DNA from: Proales similis
Lineage: Eukaryota > Rotifera > Eurotatoria > Ploima > Proalidae
DNA length: 64,000 nt
Assembly: GCA_019059635.1 (NCBI GenBank)
Contig: JAGVRJ010000014.1
Coordinates: 806,001-870,000 of the forward strand
Direction of reading: 5' to 3'
The translations under genes were made by a program, and so were the position numbers. Shown in pieces: positions 44,488-55,366 of this stretch. The notes under the pieces are model-generated. The model ran no database searches and was not told where the DNA came from. It saw nothing but the letters and a program-made list of their open reading frames with translations. Position 1 is the first letter of the stretch. Every line of letters begins with the position of its first letter.

Positions 44488-46061
44488 TTATTCTTGCTGT
44501 GGAACTTGGGCACTTGGCTCAGACTCGGCCGGCCGTTCCGGGTTGACTTGGGCGTCCGTGTCAAGTGGCTGCTCTTGCTCAACCGCCGTGCTTGCCTCCT
44601 CGCCTGTTTGGTTAGACGTGGTTTGCTGTTGGACTGGCTGCTGCTGTGATGGCTGCTCATCCGCTTGTTGTGCTCTGCCGTCCTCAATCACGTCGGTGAC
44701 TATTTTCACTTGACTCGAGTCGGCCGCATGAGACGCGTCGAACTCGGCGTCCGGGATCATGATCACTTTGCCGATGTTCTGTCTTGAATGAAGCCGACGC
44801 ATGGCATCTCCGATCTTGCTGAACGGGTACTGCGAGTCGATCTTCACTTTGAACTTGCCGTTCTCGAACCACTCGAGCAGGAGCGCAATGTCTTGACTGA
44901 GCTCGCTGGCCAGCGCTTCGTTGTTCATCAAGTAGCCGAGATGATAGCCGGCCACCATTTTGTTCTCGCTCATCAAGTCGAACGAGTTGACGCTCAGGCA
45001 TTTCCACCAGGCCTTGAACGCAGTTACCAAAGAGCGGCTCTCGCTAGTCGCACTTGCCGCCCCTATACGCATGAACGAATGAGTGAAAGATGAGTAAATT
45101 AGACGCGCGCGGCGCCACTCACCGTAATGGATTATTTTCCCCAGCGGCCGGAGCAGACCGAAGCCTTTTATGGCGTTCTCTCCGTTCAGCGGATCGAGGA
45201 CCACGTCGATGCCTGCGTCGAGTTGATCTCTTTCACAGCGAACAGTGGAGGAGGAGGAGGTGGCGGCACTCACCGTCGGGGAAGAGCTGTTTGACTTGGC
45301 TCACGTAGTCCTGGTTGCGATAGTCGATCGGGTGCGTAACGCCGAGCTCTCTGTTCTCGTTTAGACAAGAAGACGTGATTATGAAGAAGAGAGCCGAAAT
45401 GAGACGCGGAAGAGAGAGATGGACTCACTTGATCATATCGTGTTTGCCAGCCGATGCGGTTCCGATCCTAGACGAATCTGAGCTAATCGAACTAGTCGAT
45501 GGGCGAATGACTTGCTTACACAGTGACATTGTCGACCAGACGACAGAGCTGGGAAGCGGCCGTTCCCACTCCGCCGGCCGCCATGTGAATGAGAACTTTG
45601 TCGCCAGGCTTGATGCAGGCCATTCGGAACAGGATCTGATAGGCGGTCACGTAGTTGACCAGCAGACCGGCACCTTCCTCAAAGCTCATGTTGGCGGGCA
45701 TTTTGACCAGATTGCGTCGAGGCAGCTCGACAACCTCTTTCCAGATTCCGTGCGAGTTGAACACAATGACGCGGTCGTTGACCGCCATGTCCTTGACGCC
45801 GGCGCCCACATGCTCGACCACGCCGCTGCCCTCAAAGCCCGGCGTGTAAGGCGTCTTGTGACTGGGCCGGTAGAGGCCTTGCCTCTGCATCAGCTCGGCA
45901 AAGTTCAGACCGACCGCCTTGATTCGTACGATCACATGCTCGTCCGAGCTGAGACTGGGCCGACTCTCTTCTTTCAGCTGCAGGTTGGAGTAGTCGCTGC
46001 TGCTGCCTGTCGAGGTCAGGACAATAGCTTTGATTTTTTCGCCGTTCGTCTCTTGGGGCAT
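44488..46061 (-). CDS. VAT1: VAT-1 homologue, zinc-independent MDR-type oxidoreductase
   Basis: Medium-chain dehydrogenase/reductase of the quinone-oxidoreductase branch. The N-terminal domain has VGLNFAELMQRQGLY and TPGFEGSGVVEHVGAGV, followed by YVTAYQILF. The NADPH site is HMAAGGVGTAASQL. Then come a conserved DVVLDPLNGE and LRPLGKIIHYG, with SENKMVAGYHLGYL near the end, all typical of VAT1. Vertebrate and Torpedo VAT1 are associated with synaptic vesicles, mitochondria and phospholipid handling. The catalytic domain is followed by a Gln/Glu-rich acidic tail of about 85 residues (QQADEQPSQQQP...), a disordered extension. Short introns fall after the DNVTV codons and around TASAGKHDMIK. ATG is at 46059-46061 (MPQETNGEKIK). 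Confidence 0.9.
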
Positions 46062-46214
46062 TTTAATTTTGTTTTTCTCTTTGACCAGCGTTAGATCAAC
46101 ATTGACGCATGCGCTTTGTGCGTAATCGATCAAGACCACGGCCGAACAAGATTTGAATCGAATTTGCGGAACAAAACGATTTTTATTCAATTTTTTTTTT
46201 ACAATGCGGACACT

Positions 46215-47204
46215 TCAGACTGAAATGTCCTCTTCTTTGAGGTCCCGGCTCAGGTGGTTGATGTTCTTCCTGTTGGCGCCGACCACAATGCCGAGCAGCA
46301 CAGACGCCTTGTTCGCCTCTTTGTCTTGCTCGGCCTGCTTGAGCAGCTCCGGAAAGTAAATGGAGTAGTCATAGCTGCGGTGCGGTATGTAGTGCTCGAT
46401 CAGTCCGTTCTCACACGCCTTGGCGAACGCAATCTCCAGATTCTCGTGCTGCTTGCGGCAAACGTCTTCAAGATGGCCAAATTCTGAGCAGCCTCATGCC
46501 AGAGCAGAATGCAGCAGACACTCACTTGTAACCCTGGTCGGATAGAGCAGGCCGGTGGTCGGGCTGACGAACTGTTTAACCAGGTCGGTGTTCTTTGTTT
46601 ATGAGTGTGTGTGAAAGGCATTCGGACCTGGCCCGGAGAGCACGTTTCCTACCTTGTAATTGACCACAAGATAGGGGTCGCGGCAAATCGGACAAGGGTT
46701 GCCTGTGCCGTATCGGCCCGAGCGCTGAAGCAAACACCATTCAAGTGCCACAGTCACAGACACAAAGCGAGAGAGAGCTTACAATGCATTTCTTGCGCGT
46801 GTACGACTTGGGATAGCGGCCCGGATGGTTTCTAATGTACCATTGCCAAATGAGCTTCTCGCCGTAAGCTTGTCTGAACGCTAAATTCACGCGAAGAGCA
46901 AAGACCAGAGGAGAATGAGAGAGAGAGAGAGAGCAAGTTAGCAACATGTGACGTGAGCGAAGCGTTCTTGCGGGCTCTGACCTTCACTCTGCATGTACTT
47001 GATGCTGGTCTCTACGTCGTGAAACTCGAACAGGGTCCCTTTGATCGACGTCTTTTCCCTGAATCCCAGCTTGGCCGTGTGCTCCTGAAACTTGAGCTGC
47101 GCTTCGGTGAGCTCCGGCTTCTTCTTGGCCGCCAGCTGCCTCGTCTGCATCTGCGTGCCGATGCGAACGAGGCCCAGCACTCGGCTTAGTCGAGTCACGT
47201 TCAT
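46215..47204 (-). CDS. MRPS18B: Mitochondrial ribosomal protein mS40 (MRPS18B)
   Basis: Small-subunit mitoribosomal protein of the bS18 family. The N-terminus (MNVTRLSRVLGLVRIGTQMQ) is basic, like a mitochondrial presequence. The second part gives WQWYIRNHPGRYPKSYTRKKCI, then NPCPICRDPYLVVNYK, FVSPTTGLL and CRKQHENLEIAFAKACENGLI. The Cys in KKCI, CPIC and CRKQH are the expected metal-binding positions. The RNHPG and TRKKCI context fits mS40 better than the S18a or S18c paralogues. The C-terminal tail runs to KEEDISV. Four or more short introns. ATG is at 47202-47204; the frame continues upstream only from a TTG. Confidence 0.87.
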
Positions 47205-47507
47205 CTCTTCTCTAAAAATGTTCAACTTTTAGCTCAAAATATTCCGCACACTGCCAAGGGCTAGTGAGAAGCTAGCCGGCCGTTGACTGCCGGGATTGCC
47301 TCTCTTCTACGCGAAGCAATGTGATGAAGCAAATCGAACTGCACAAGCGGCGAGATTGTGTGCGCCGAGATCGCTTGTGCTCGCTCGCTCTCTCTCTCTC
47401 TCTCCTTGCATTCTTAACAATCCCTCGACCTGCCGCGGACCCAATCGAAATCATTTCGAATCAGACACAAAAATGACGCGATTGTTTGATGAAGGATGTT
47501 TTCTGCG
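47205..47507. other. Spacer between mS40 and the unrecognised gene
   Basis: About 300 bp with a CT run (about 47386-47403), which should be the mS40 promoter and the 3' UTR of the next minus-strand gene. Confidence 0.35.
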
Positions 47508-48309
47508 CTAGTTGGACGACAGCGACGAGGAAGAAGAAGAAACGGAAGAAAAAGAAGAAGACGAGGAATAGGGAAATTTGGCGAACGAGGCCGGTGCCTG
47601 TCGGTTGTTGAGCGTCCGCTTTAGAGTTCGAAGCGAAGCTTTGGCCAAGTGCCAGGCGCGTCGTGGTCTTATGTTGTCCGGCAGGTAGTTCTCGACCGCT
47701 TGCTCTGTCGATTGTAAAATTTAAAAGTGAATGTAAGGGCCGAGGCGCGGTTTACTTTTGATCATTTCCATCAGCTTGGGGTCAATGTCTTGCACGTCGT
47801 GGTTGCGCATAAAGTCGGCGCCGAGCAGTTGGCTGATCGACTCGCGGACGAACGTGTTGAATACTCGCTGCTGCTCTTAGATTGCCTTCATGTGACTCTT
47901 CAACAACAAACGACCGAATCTAAACAAGAGCTACTGTTTCGCTTGTGACGCGGCCTCTCTGTCATCTTCTCGCCGCCTTGCTGATCTGATTTCAAATTTG
48001 AACGAAACGAGTCGTCCGCCAAGTTGAGATGCTTCGGTTCGTCGAGAAGAGTGATCAGCTGATCGTTCTCCGATTCGAACGTGTGCGTCGCTTCCACGCC
48101 GTATGACCACCACACGTCGCCAAATGGCCTCTTTAACTCAAATTGGCGTTGAGCTCAGTCTGTTGGGATAAGCAACACGCCCAGCTCACCTGGTCAATGG
48201 ATTCGATCAGCTGATCGGCCCGAGAGCACATCCTGTCCAGCTGCTGGGCCATGTGCTGAATGAGCTCGAGCCGGTCGGTCGGATTGAAGTTGTGCTCGTC
48301 GAACAGCAT
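47508..48309 (-). CDS. Unrecognised 210-residue protein with a serine-rich tail
   Basis: Four exons (48190-48309, 47935-48130, 47756-47875, 47508-47704) join in frame into 210 codons. All junctions are GT..AG and phases match, so the model is sound although each open frame alone is short. The N-terminus (MLFDEHNFNPTDRLELIQHM) begins a helical, possibly coiled-coil stretch to about residue 40. A Trp-rich motif RPFGDVWWSYGVEATHTF follows. Then come a charged, probably disordered part, a helical segment with VFNTFVRESISQLLGADFM, a basic NYLPDNIRPRRAWHLAKASL segment, and a terminal run of serines. Two in-frame stops precede the ATG. No signal peptide or membrane segment. I do not recognise the family. 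Confidence 0.7.
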
Positions 48310-48615
48310 TCATCAAAGATTAAGTCAAGATTAGTCGTCGTCGTCGTCTAAATGACGCAAATATGCATTGAATAGCTGCGATTGGGAGGAAGCCGCCAAT
48401 CGTGAGCGAGAGGCCAAGACCATACAAAGTGGAGAGGACAAAAATTTTTGAAATGCAACGTGCAAAATGGTCAATCTACTCTAACCTGCTGCTTGTGTTA
48501 TTGAACATTCCCTCCCTCCCTCCCTCCCCCCCTGTCGTACGTGTTCGTGCAATTCAAAGCTTATTTCAAAACCAAGAATAGAAACAATCAGACCAGCATT
48601 TTCAACACCGCAAAG
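48310..48615. other. Divergent promoter region of two unrecognised genes
   Basis: About 305 bp between outward-facing starts. It has a CCCT-rich stretch (about 48508-48534), a TCG/ACG repeat (about 48334-48350) and no obvious TATA box. Confidence 0.35.
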
Positions 48616-50635
48616 ATGAGACCAACCGCGCTGGTCGTGTTTCTGACGGCCTATTTGCTCATGAGTAAATAAATAGCCAAACGAGTCTGCATTTGGTGCC
48701 AGTCATTTATAATCTCTTTCAAACAATTTGTACAGTTTGCCACAGTTCGGCTGGAGCGCCCAGCTCCGAGGCAAAGAGCGACGACTTGAGCTCGCTAACG
48801 GGCCGATCAAGCGACTCGCTCGCCATCAACTCGACTAAATCACTTGGTGCCGATTTGACCGAGCCAGTCGGCGCAGAAATCTTGGACGGCGAGTCGGTGA
48901 AGCTTATGAGTCTTGTCAAGAGCCAGTTGATGGAAGAGAGCGACGGCGCAGACTTGGAACAGAGGGAGATTCGCCTGATGCTCGAGAACCTCAGGCAATG
49001 GCAGGAAGAGGAGATGGGCCTCGGACAGTCCACCGACTCATGTAATCTCTCGCTGCCTTTCGTCTCAATCGCTCTAACTTGAATGCCTGTTGTCCCAAGA
49101 CACCGATGAGGAGAAGGGGCATCAACTAGAAGAGATAGAGCACGAAATCGAGGCAGCCTCGTTTCGGATAATGACGATATCAAGAGCGGCAATCGCATGC
49201 TTGCAGCAGTCACCGCAATGTGTCCGATTGCGCATGTTGCTGCGCACCCTCTCGTCTCGAATAGCCGGTCTAAAAGAGATGCGCTCGTCGCTGCTCGGCG
49301 AACAGGTTCGACCAGTGGACTCGAACCAGTGCGAGCAGGACGATCCGAACTGCTACCAGAGGTTAGATGCAGAAGCCATGTCGCATCGTCAAGCCCAATC
49401 GGTTCAAGCGAACCACAATGCAAATCTGAACAATCTACAGAGCCGAGAAAGACAAGACCAAATCGCCAGACAGCGCTCTTCGATCCAAGGCAAGAGCCGA
49501 GAGGCCGGTGGTATCGATCGATCTGCACCCATCCCCAGATCGCGTTCGAACGAGCTCAATAGACAGTTTGTGCATGAAAAGCGTCCTTGGCAGTTTGTTG
49601 CTCGTAGCCGGGAAGCAACATCTGCTCCTGTCAAAAGCAGAGAACCAGCGCCTCCTGAACGCAACAGAGTTGCATCGCCACCAACTGTTCGAGGCAAAGT
49701 GGCACCACCTGCAGCTGCACCGAAAGGCAAGGCCTTCCTCGAAAACCATCCTTCTGCCATCGACCGCTACAAGCTGAACGAAAATGAACGCAAGCAGCTG
49801 AAGAAAATAACGAGCCAGTTTGGTAAGTGGCCTTGAGGACCTAAACTTGCTCTTTCCATATTGAAAGCGAATGAAATCTTAAAGAGACAGGCGACAACAA
49901 GTTTTCGAGTCTGATAATCATCAACAATCAAAACAGAAACACAAACTTGAACAAAGTGGTCATTCCGATCGAAGAGCTGATCGACTTGCTCGAGTCTAAT
50001 CGAGGCCTGACCCTCTACGATTTGGCCAACTACAACTTGAGGAGAGAAGTAGAGCACTTTGCCGAAGAGGAAAGGCGCGAGATCGATCGATTCTTCAGAG
50101 AGCAAGAGAGTAGGTTGATCGGCCCAGTCATAAAGCATTCTAATCGCATCTCATCTAATTCGATGGTCGACAGCTCGTCGGGGAATGAAAAGTGCCGGAC
50201 ACAGGTACGGCGAGTCGGTCAACTTGCAGTCGTTCACTAAAAATCGAAACCCAATGGAGCTGATACGCAGCATTGACAAGCCAACGTTCACCTATGTACC
50301 ATGTAGGCTATTCTAGTTCGAATCGTGCTCAATCTAAAGCTGAACGAATGATGCCAAGACGGAGACGGAGGAATTGTGATCATAAACAACTCGAACGTCA
50401 ACACCAACATGAACAACGTAATCCGAGACCTGCTCGGAGGCGTTCCGCCAGTCGAGGGCTTCGACGGGCCCCTGCTCCCATTCCAAATGAGTGACAAAGA
50501 AATAGGTCTGTGGTGCATAGCGACGCCTTTTATATGCACATTCATTAATCCAAGTAAACGCTTGAAGACGATCTGCTCAAGAAGTCTGTGATCATTCACA
50601 ACGAGAACGCCAACCAGAACCTGTTGGCCTCGTGA
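48616..50635 (+). CDS. Unrecognised secreted protein with three Asn-rich IIxN motifs
   Basis: Seven exons (48616-48664, 48736-49041, 49100-49822, 49885-50109, 50174-50302, 50359-50505, 50568-50635) sum to 1647 nt, 548 residues, with GT..AG introns of 53-71 bp and matching phases. The N-terminus is a clear signal peptide (MRPTALVVFLTAYLLM, then CHSSA before GAPSS). A Ser/Asp/Glu-rich segment follows, then a helical part with three Cys (AACLQQSPQC-like region, CEQDDPNC). A basic Pro/Arg/Ser-rich middle lies at about 225-340. The last 180 residues repeat a short hydrophobic-Asn motif three times: SLIIINNQNRNTNLN (about 368), GIVIINNSNVNTNMN (about 482), SVIIHNENANQNLLAS at the very end. The motifs start near exon beginnings. 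No family recognised; probably extracellular and possibly self-associating. Confidence 0.75.
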
Positions 50636-52501
50636 TTGGCTCGCGCTTGTTTGCGGCCTGCGTCCTCACCGAACGTTTTCATTCAACGACTGGCGCAGAG
50701 ACTTTTTATTTAAACTCATCGAGTGCGAAGCATCTGGCAAAAAGAACATTTTATTTTCATGCGCAGGAATCGAAAGCTGCCTAATTTAGACATTTCTATT
50801 TATTCGTCGTTTTGTTAAGTTAATTACGACCCTGTCCGTTTTGATTCTTTTTTTTTTTTCGTTTTTTATTCGCCTTTCGAATCGATTGATGACTGCGAAC
50901 AAATAAAAGTGACATGAGACAAGAGAGGTCAAAGAGTTTGGATAACTTGAGCGTGCGAGATGGTCTGCTTGATTCAATGAATTTATTCCAATCAAATTTG
51001 ATTCAATAGAAAAAAGGAGGCAAAAATCAATATTTGCGCTTTAATGACAAAAATGATGCTTTTCATAGAAGGAAATAATAATAATCATAAGAATAGGTTA
51101 ATAATCATCATCGTCGTAGTCGTCGTCTTGGTCTAGGATCATCGATAACTGACTAAATGGCTGATTGATTGCCTGGATTCGCTTGCTGACTCATTGGCTG
51201 ACTCACTGGCTGATTCACTGATCTTCAGACGGATGCACAGGTGAACAGACGGCTCTGCAGAGGATACATGTCTGACGATGCACGGATGCTTATGATCTAA
51301 GACACATCCACATTGAAATTTGGCTGCGAGCGCTTGCAAACGAACCGAGTCACTACTAAACAGTGGGCTGTCAAAGAGGCAGACCGAACGAGAATAGAGC
51401 GCTCGAAAGAAAATGGCTGATCAGACAAGCAAGAGCTTAGTTGGCTAGTTGCAAGGAGTAGACAGCTGCCATGCCGCGTATTTAATAACAAACGGCGGGC
51501 AGATGGCATTTACTTGCTGAGATTGGCGAGTTTGTGGTTCATTTTACAAGAAACTTTGTAGTTTGATGACCTGCTGCTCTGCTCGGCAGCTGCAAGATGA
51601 ATAGTCTCTGGGCGGCGGCATTTGTAAAACGTTTTAATTGAGCTCGAGTGGCAGAGAAATCACAAAATGTGCGACGAGGAGCTGGTCCAACACGTCGTAG
51701 AGAGGGTGCCGCCGGTGAGTGAAGTTGTGCTTGTTGCCATTGCGGCTTATGACGACGATCAATTGACAACGATTGTGGTTGTTGAATGCGCTCGGTTCGA
51801 GGAGCACAAGTTAGCTTGCGCGAAAAGAAATGTAAAGAGACGAGAGAGCGATAAAGAGGACATGTTCAAACTAAGAATAGAATAACTTAAAGCAGAAAGA
51901 ATGAAAAGTGAAAAAGCAATTAAAGAGTTGGACAGGGCAGAGAGAGAGAGAGAAAAAAAGGACAGAATAATTAGAGTGAGGAGTTGTTTGGATGATCCCT
52001 GTGAATAATGGAGAGTTGTTGAAGATTCGAGCAAGAACGACGTGCAACGAACTGACTGATCGATAAGACAGAGCTCTTGTGGTGGTCGTGGTACTGAGTG
52101 GCATGAGCTGCTGACAACCAAGACGCAGATTGAGAAACATCTAATTGAGCAGGCAAAAGCCAAGCGTCGATTCGTCTGCACGAACGGACGCTCTGGAGTT
52201 TGCCACTGAACGTGGGAAAATGAGCACTCGTGCTGCTGACTCGTCTTCTTTGTTGCCGCCTCTTGAAGCGCAATCAGCCACTCCAGAGTAGGGAGAGAAG
52301 CAACTCATTTCACTCTGTCGCCGATTTCTCTGGCTCGCTCCGTCTTAGATTCGCTCGCTCGCTCACTCGTTCGGCCAAGTCGGCTCACTCGAACACGTCT
52401 GAAGATTGAAAGCGTTTGTGGATGTGTGTTGTGGTCATTGTTGTTTTTCTGTTTGTCTGTGTAGGTGTGGATGTGGGTAAAGAGGTCGGTCGCTCAAACG
52501 G
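50636..52501. other. 1.9 kb gene-free region between two convergent genes
   Basis: Faces the 3' ends of the secreted-protein gene and casein kinase 1 gamma, so part is 3' UTR. It contains T/A-rich tracts (about 50848-50870), an AAT/ATC-type repeat (about 51075-51130) and an imperfect 12-bp tandem repeat of CTGACTCACTGG type (about 51186-51222). Small open frames, for example at 51667-51885, show no recognisable protein. Confidence 0.4.
51186..51222. repeat. Imperfect 12-bp tandem repeat
   Basis: Three adjacent near-copies of CTGACTCAYTGG/CTGATTCACTGA; the minus strand would read as a Ser/Glu-rich frame but is probably non-coding. Confidence 0.55.
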
Positions 52502-53962
52502 CTACCGTTGCCCGGACGAGTCGCGCTGCGTTTTCTTTGAGCGGCGTCGGAAGAAGCAACAGCATCTAAAGAAAATGCTTCGATTTAAATAAAAATTCAA
52601 ACATCGACCAAACGAGAGAGAGATAGAGGGCCGAAAGACTTACTTTGTGTCGCTGACCACATCGACATTTGGAGGCGAGATGGGCACATTGTCGTTTGCT
52701 TGTTGCTCGTCGTCATTGGCAATTATCATCTTTAGGGGCGAGCAAAAGTGAGCGAGAGTGGCGGAGAAGAAGAGAGGAGGACTGACCTTGTCCCTATTGG
52801 CGGCGGCGGCCCTTGAGTTGGCCGCTTCACGACCACCCGTCATGTTCACTGGTTCGATTGTGGCGCCAACCGCCTGAGTGGTCTGGTTATTGGCGGTGGT
52901 GTTGGTCGCGTTGGTGGCGTTTTGAATCGTGGCGTTGGCGTGTTTGCCGAGCCAGTCGAACTGCCAGTCGCAGTCCCAGTTGCGGGCCTTGAGTAAGTCG
53001 AGGAACCATTTGCGGTACTTGTCGTAGTCGGGCTTCTCGAAAAAGTCGAGGCCGCGCACACTGCGCAAGTAGCGCGCAAACTCCTCCGGATAGCCTTGGC
53101 AGAGCACTTCGATCGGAGTGTTGCGCTTGGTGTCGCCGATCTTCTGGTAGCGCTCTTTGAGCGTGTCGGCCTTGAGGCCCTGCCAGGGCAGCGAGCCCCT
53201 CAGGAAGTACATGAACATGTGGCCGAGTGCCTCCATGTCGTCGCGGCGGCTCTGCTCTTTGCCCTGGTGAGTGTTAATGCTCATGTAGCGGGCCGTGCCG
53301 GTCAAGCTCTTGTGCTCGCGGTAGGGTATGTGCTTGTTGGTCTCTTGGTCGATGTAGGCCTTGGCTAGGCCAAAGTCGATTATGTGAATGATGTGCTGGC
53401 GGCGAGTCGAGTTGCGTCCGATGAGAAAGTTCTCTGGCTTGACGTCGCGATAAATCAGGTTCTTCGAATGCACATGCTCCATTCGGGTGATGAGCTGTAT
53501 GGCAATCATGAGCACTGTCTTGAGCGTGAACTTGCGATCGCACAAGTCGAACAAGTCCTCTAGGCTGGGCCCGAGCAGCTCTAGCACGAGCGCATTGTAC
53601 CGAGTGCAAGGGCCGAAGTAAAAGACCTGAGGCAGGCCTTCGACGCCCGTGCCGAGCTGCTTGTAGAATCTATACTCGAGATGAAGCTGGGGCGCGCGCG
53701 TCTTCATCGGCTCCAGTTTGATGGCGACGTGCTCGTTTGTGTACAAGTTCTTGCCGAGTCTCAGCTCGCCAAAGTTGCCGCAGCCGATCTTCTTGCCCAC
53801 GCGGTAATTGGGCCCGACCATGAGCTGGGTGCCGCTGCTCGAGCTGGTCGGCGGCCGCGAGCTGCTGCTCGGTAGACCGCTGGCCGCCTGAGAGCTCAAA
53901 TTGTTCGTACTGCTAGCGCCTGCGTTCAGCGCCATGTTTGAGTTCGCGCCGGTTAGGTTCAT
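52502..53962 (-). CDS. Casein kinase 1 gamma (gilgamesh type)
   Basis: Large exon with a Ser/Asn-rich N-terminus, then the CK1 kinase domain: [49 protein letters not shown], the CK1 signature [14 protein letters not shown], and [19 protein letters not shown]. The gamma class is shown by the C-terminus: after a 57-bp intron (52730-52786) the next exon is [10 protein letters not shown]...VVSDTK. Past a further intron a short last exon gives [15 protein letters not shown], the palmitoylated basic anchor of CK1 gamma, ending at 52502-52504. This kinase sits at the plasma membrane and phosphorylates the Wnt co-receptor LRP6/Arrow. The 57-bp intron has no stop and keeps the frame. ATG is at 53960-53962. 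Confidence 0.93.
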
Positions 53963-55366
53963 ATAAGGACTGTGTCGAATGTCGTGATGATAGCCCGTAG
54001 ACTGCTATGCTCGTGGCTGTTGGTCACTATCTGCTGCTGCGACCTGATCTGCTCTCAAAGTTGGTTCAAGTTGCCTTTACACTTGTGCTGCTCGCTTCAA
54101 AGGCGCTGAAGAACACGGCATGGCACGCCCTCCATTCGTATATCTAAATTGACGTTCAACATTATATTGTCTGTCGACTAAAGCAAACACTCGAGCGCCC
54201 ATGACAATAATGGCTCTCACATAACGGCTGTTTGACTTGTGACGTCGGCCACCGCCGCCGCCAAAGACCCATTTTCTTACTCTCGCTTTCGCTGCCAACT
54301 GGCTGCGCGCTCACTCTCGCTCATGTCATGAAGCACATCGCCAGCACTTTGATGCTCGTCGTCGATCGTTATAATTGCGAGCCATTATGAATCAGTAGCA
54401 GTGCCTATTGCCTCCTATTCTCGTTTAGCATATGCAAATCGAGTTGGTTGCAAGCCGTGATCGATGCGAAAGGCCCACTTTGCCTCTGTAATTATCATAA
54501 ATAAAAAATTCTCGCCCGACTAAGTACCGGCCCATATTCCATGTCTATGTGTGTGAGTGTGTGTTCGTTCGTTCGTTCGTTCGTGTGTTTGTGCGTGTGT
54601 GTGTGTGCGTGCGAGAGTCAAGAGAGGCGTGAGCCAAAGCCAACTTGCCGTTTTGACGACTTCTCTGCTTTAGTCCGCGCAGGTACCACAGAGCTTTGGT
54701 AAACGTTTCTTCTCGTGAGATTTGTGCCACGTCTCGCCTCATTCGGCTCAAACAAAGCCAACATGCAGAGTGCCAGCATTCGGACTTGATCGTCTCCTTT
54801 CGCCTCACTGTGAACGGAGTTGATTGACAGTTAGAAACTAAATGATTTCGATGAGCGCTGGCGCGTTCAGAGAGCGGCGAGAATGAGACAGGAATTGGCC
54901 AATTACGATTTATGACGAAGCGGGGAGGAGGCGGCCGAGCGTAAAGGCAACTCTTCCTTCGGCTAAGCTCTGTTGCTCATGCGAGTCGTTTGCATCTGGC
55001 GGAATTTCATCGAGCGCCGATTATGCCGGCTTCATTTGGTGGCATCATCAAATGTCAGCAAATAATTGCACGAGAGCTGCAAATTGAAACAACTCTCGGC
55101 TCGGTGATAAAATACTGAAAAAAGTTCAATGAGATCAGATGGCCGCCTAGCCAAGAGCACTGCAGCCCCGCCCGCAGAACAAGAAATAGAAAGACGAGAC
55201 AGAGGGCCAGAGAGCGAGAGATAGAGCAGCTCGACTAGATCGCCTTGCAATCTAGCCGATGAGAACACAAGAGCCGACGGGCCGAACATATCGAAATAAA
55301 GTTCATTTAGGCGCCGATTATTTTGCCTTGCAGCGATTTCGCTCTGACTCTGTTTGCCCGGCCAGA
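53963..55366. other. Divergent region between CK1 gamma and PEX1
   Basis: 1.4 kb with promoters and 5' UTRs of both genes. It contains a TTCG/GT-rich tract (about 54550-54612) and an ATGCAAAT-type octamer near 54431. No gene was recognised. Confidence 0.4.

Noticed and set aside
51667-51885. 72-codon open frame in the region between the secreted-protein gene and CK1 gamma
   Set aside because: Too short, with no recognisable protein and no splice partners; probably 3' UTR or intergenic.
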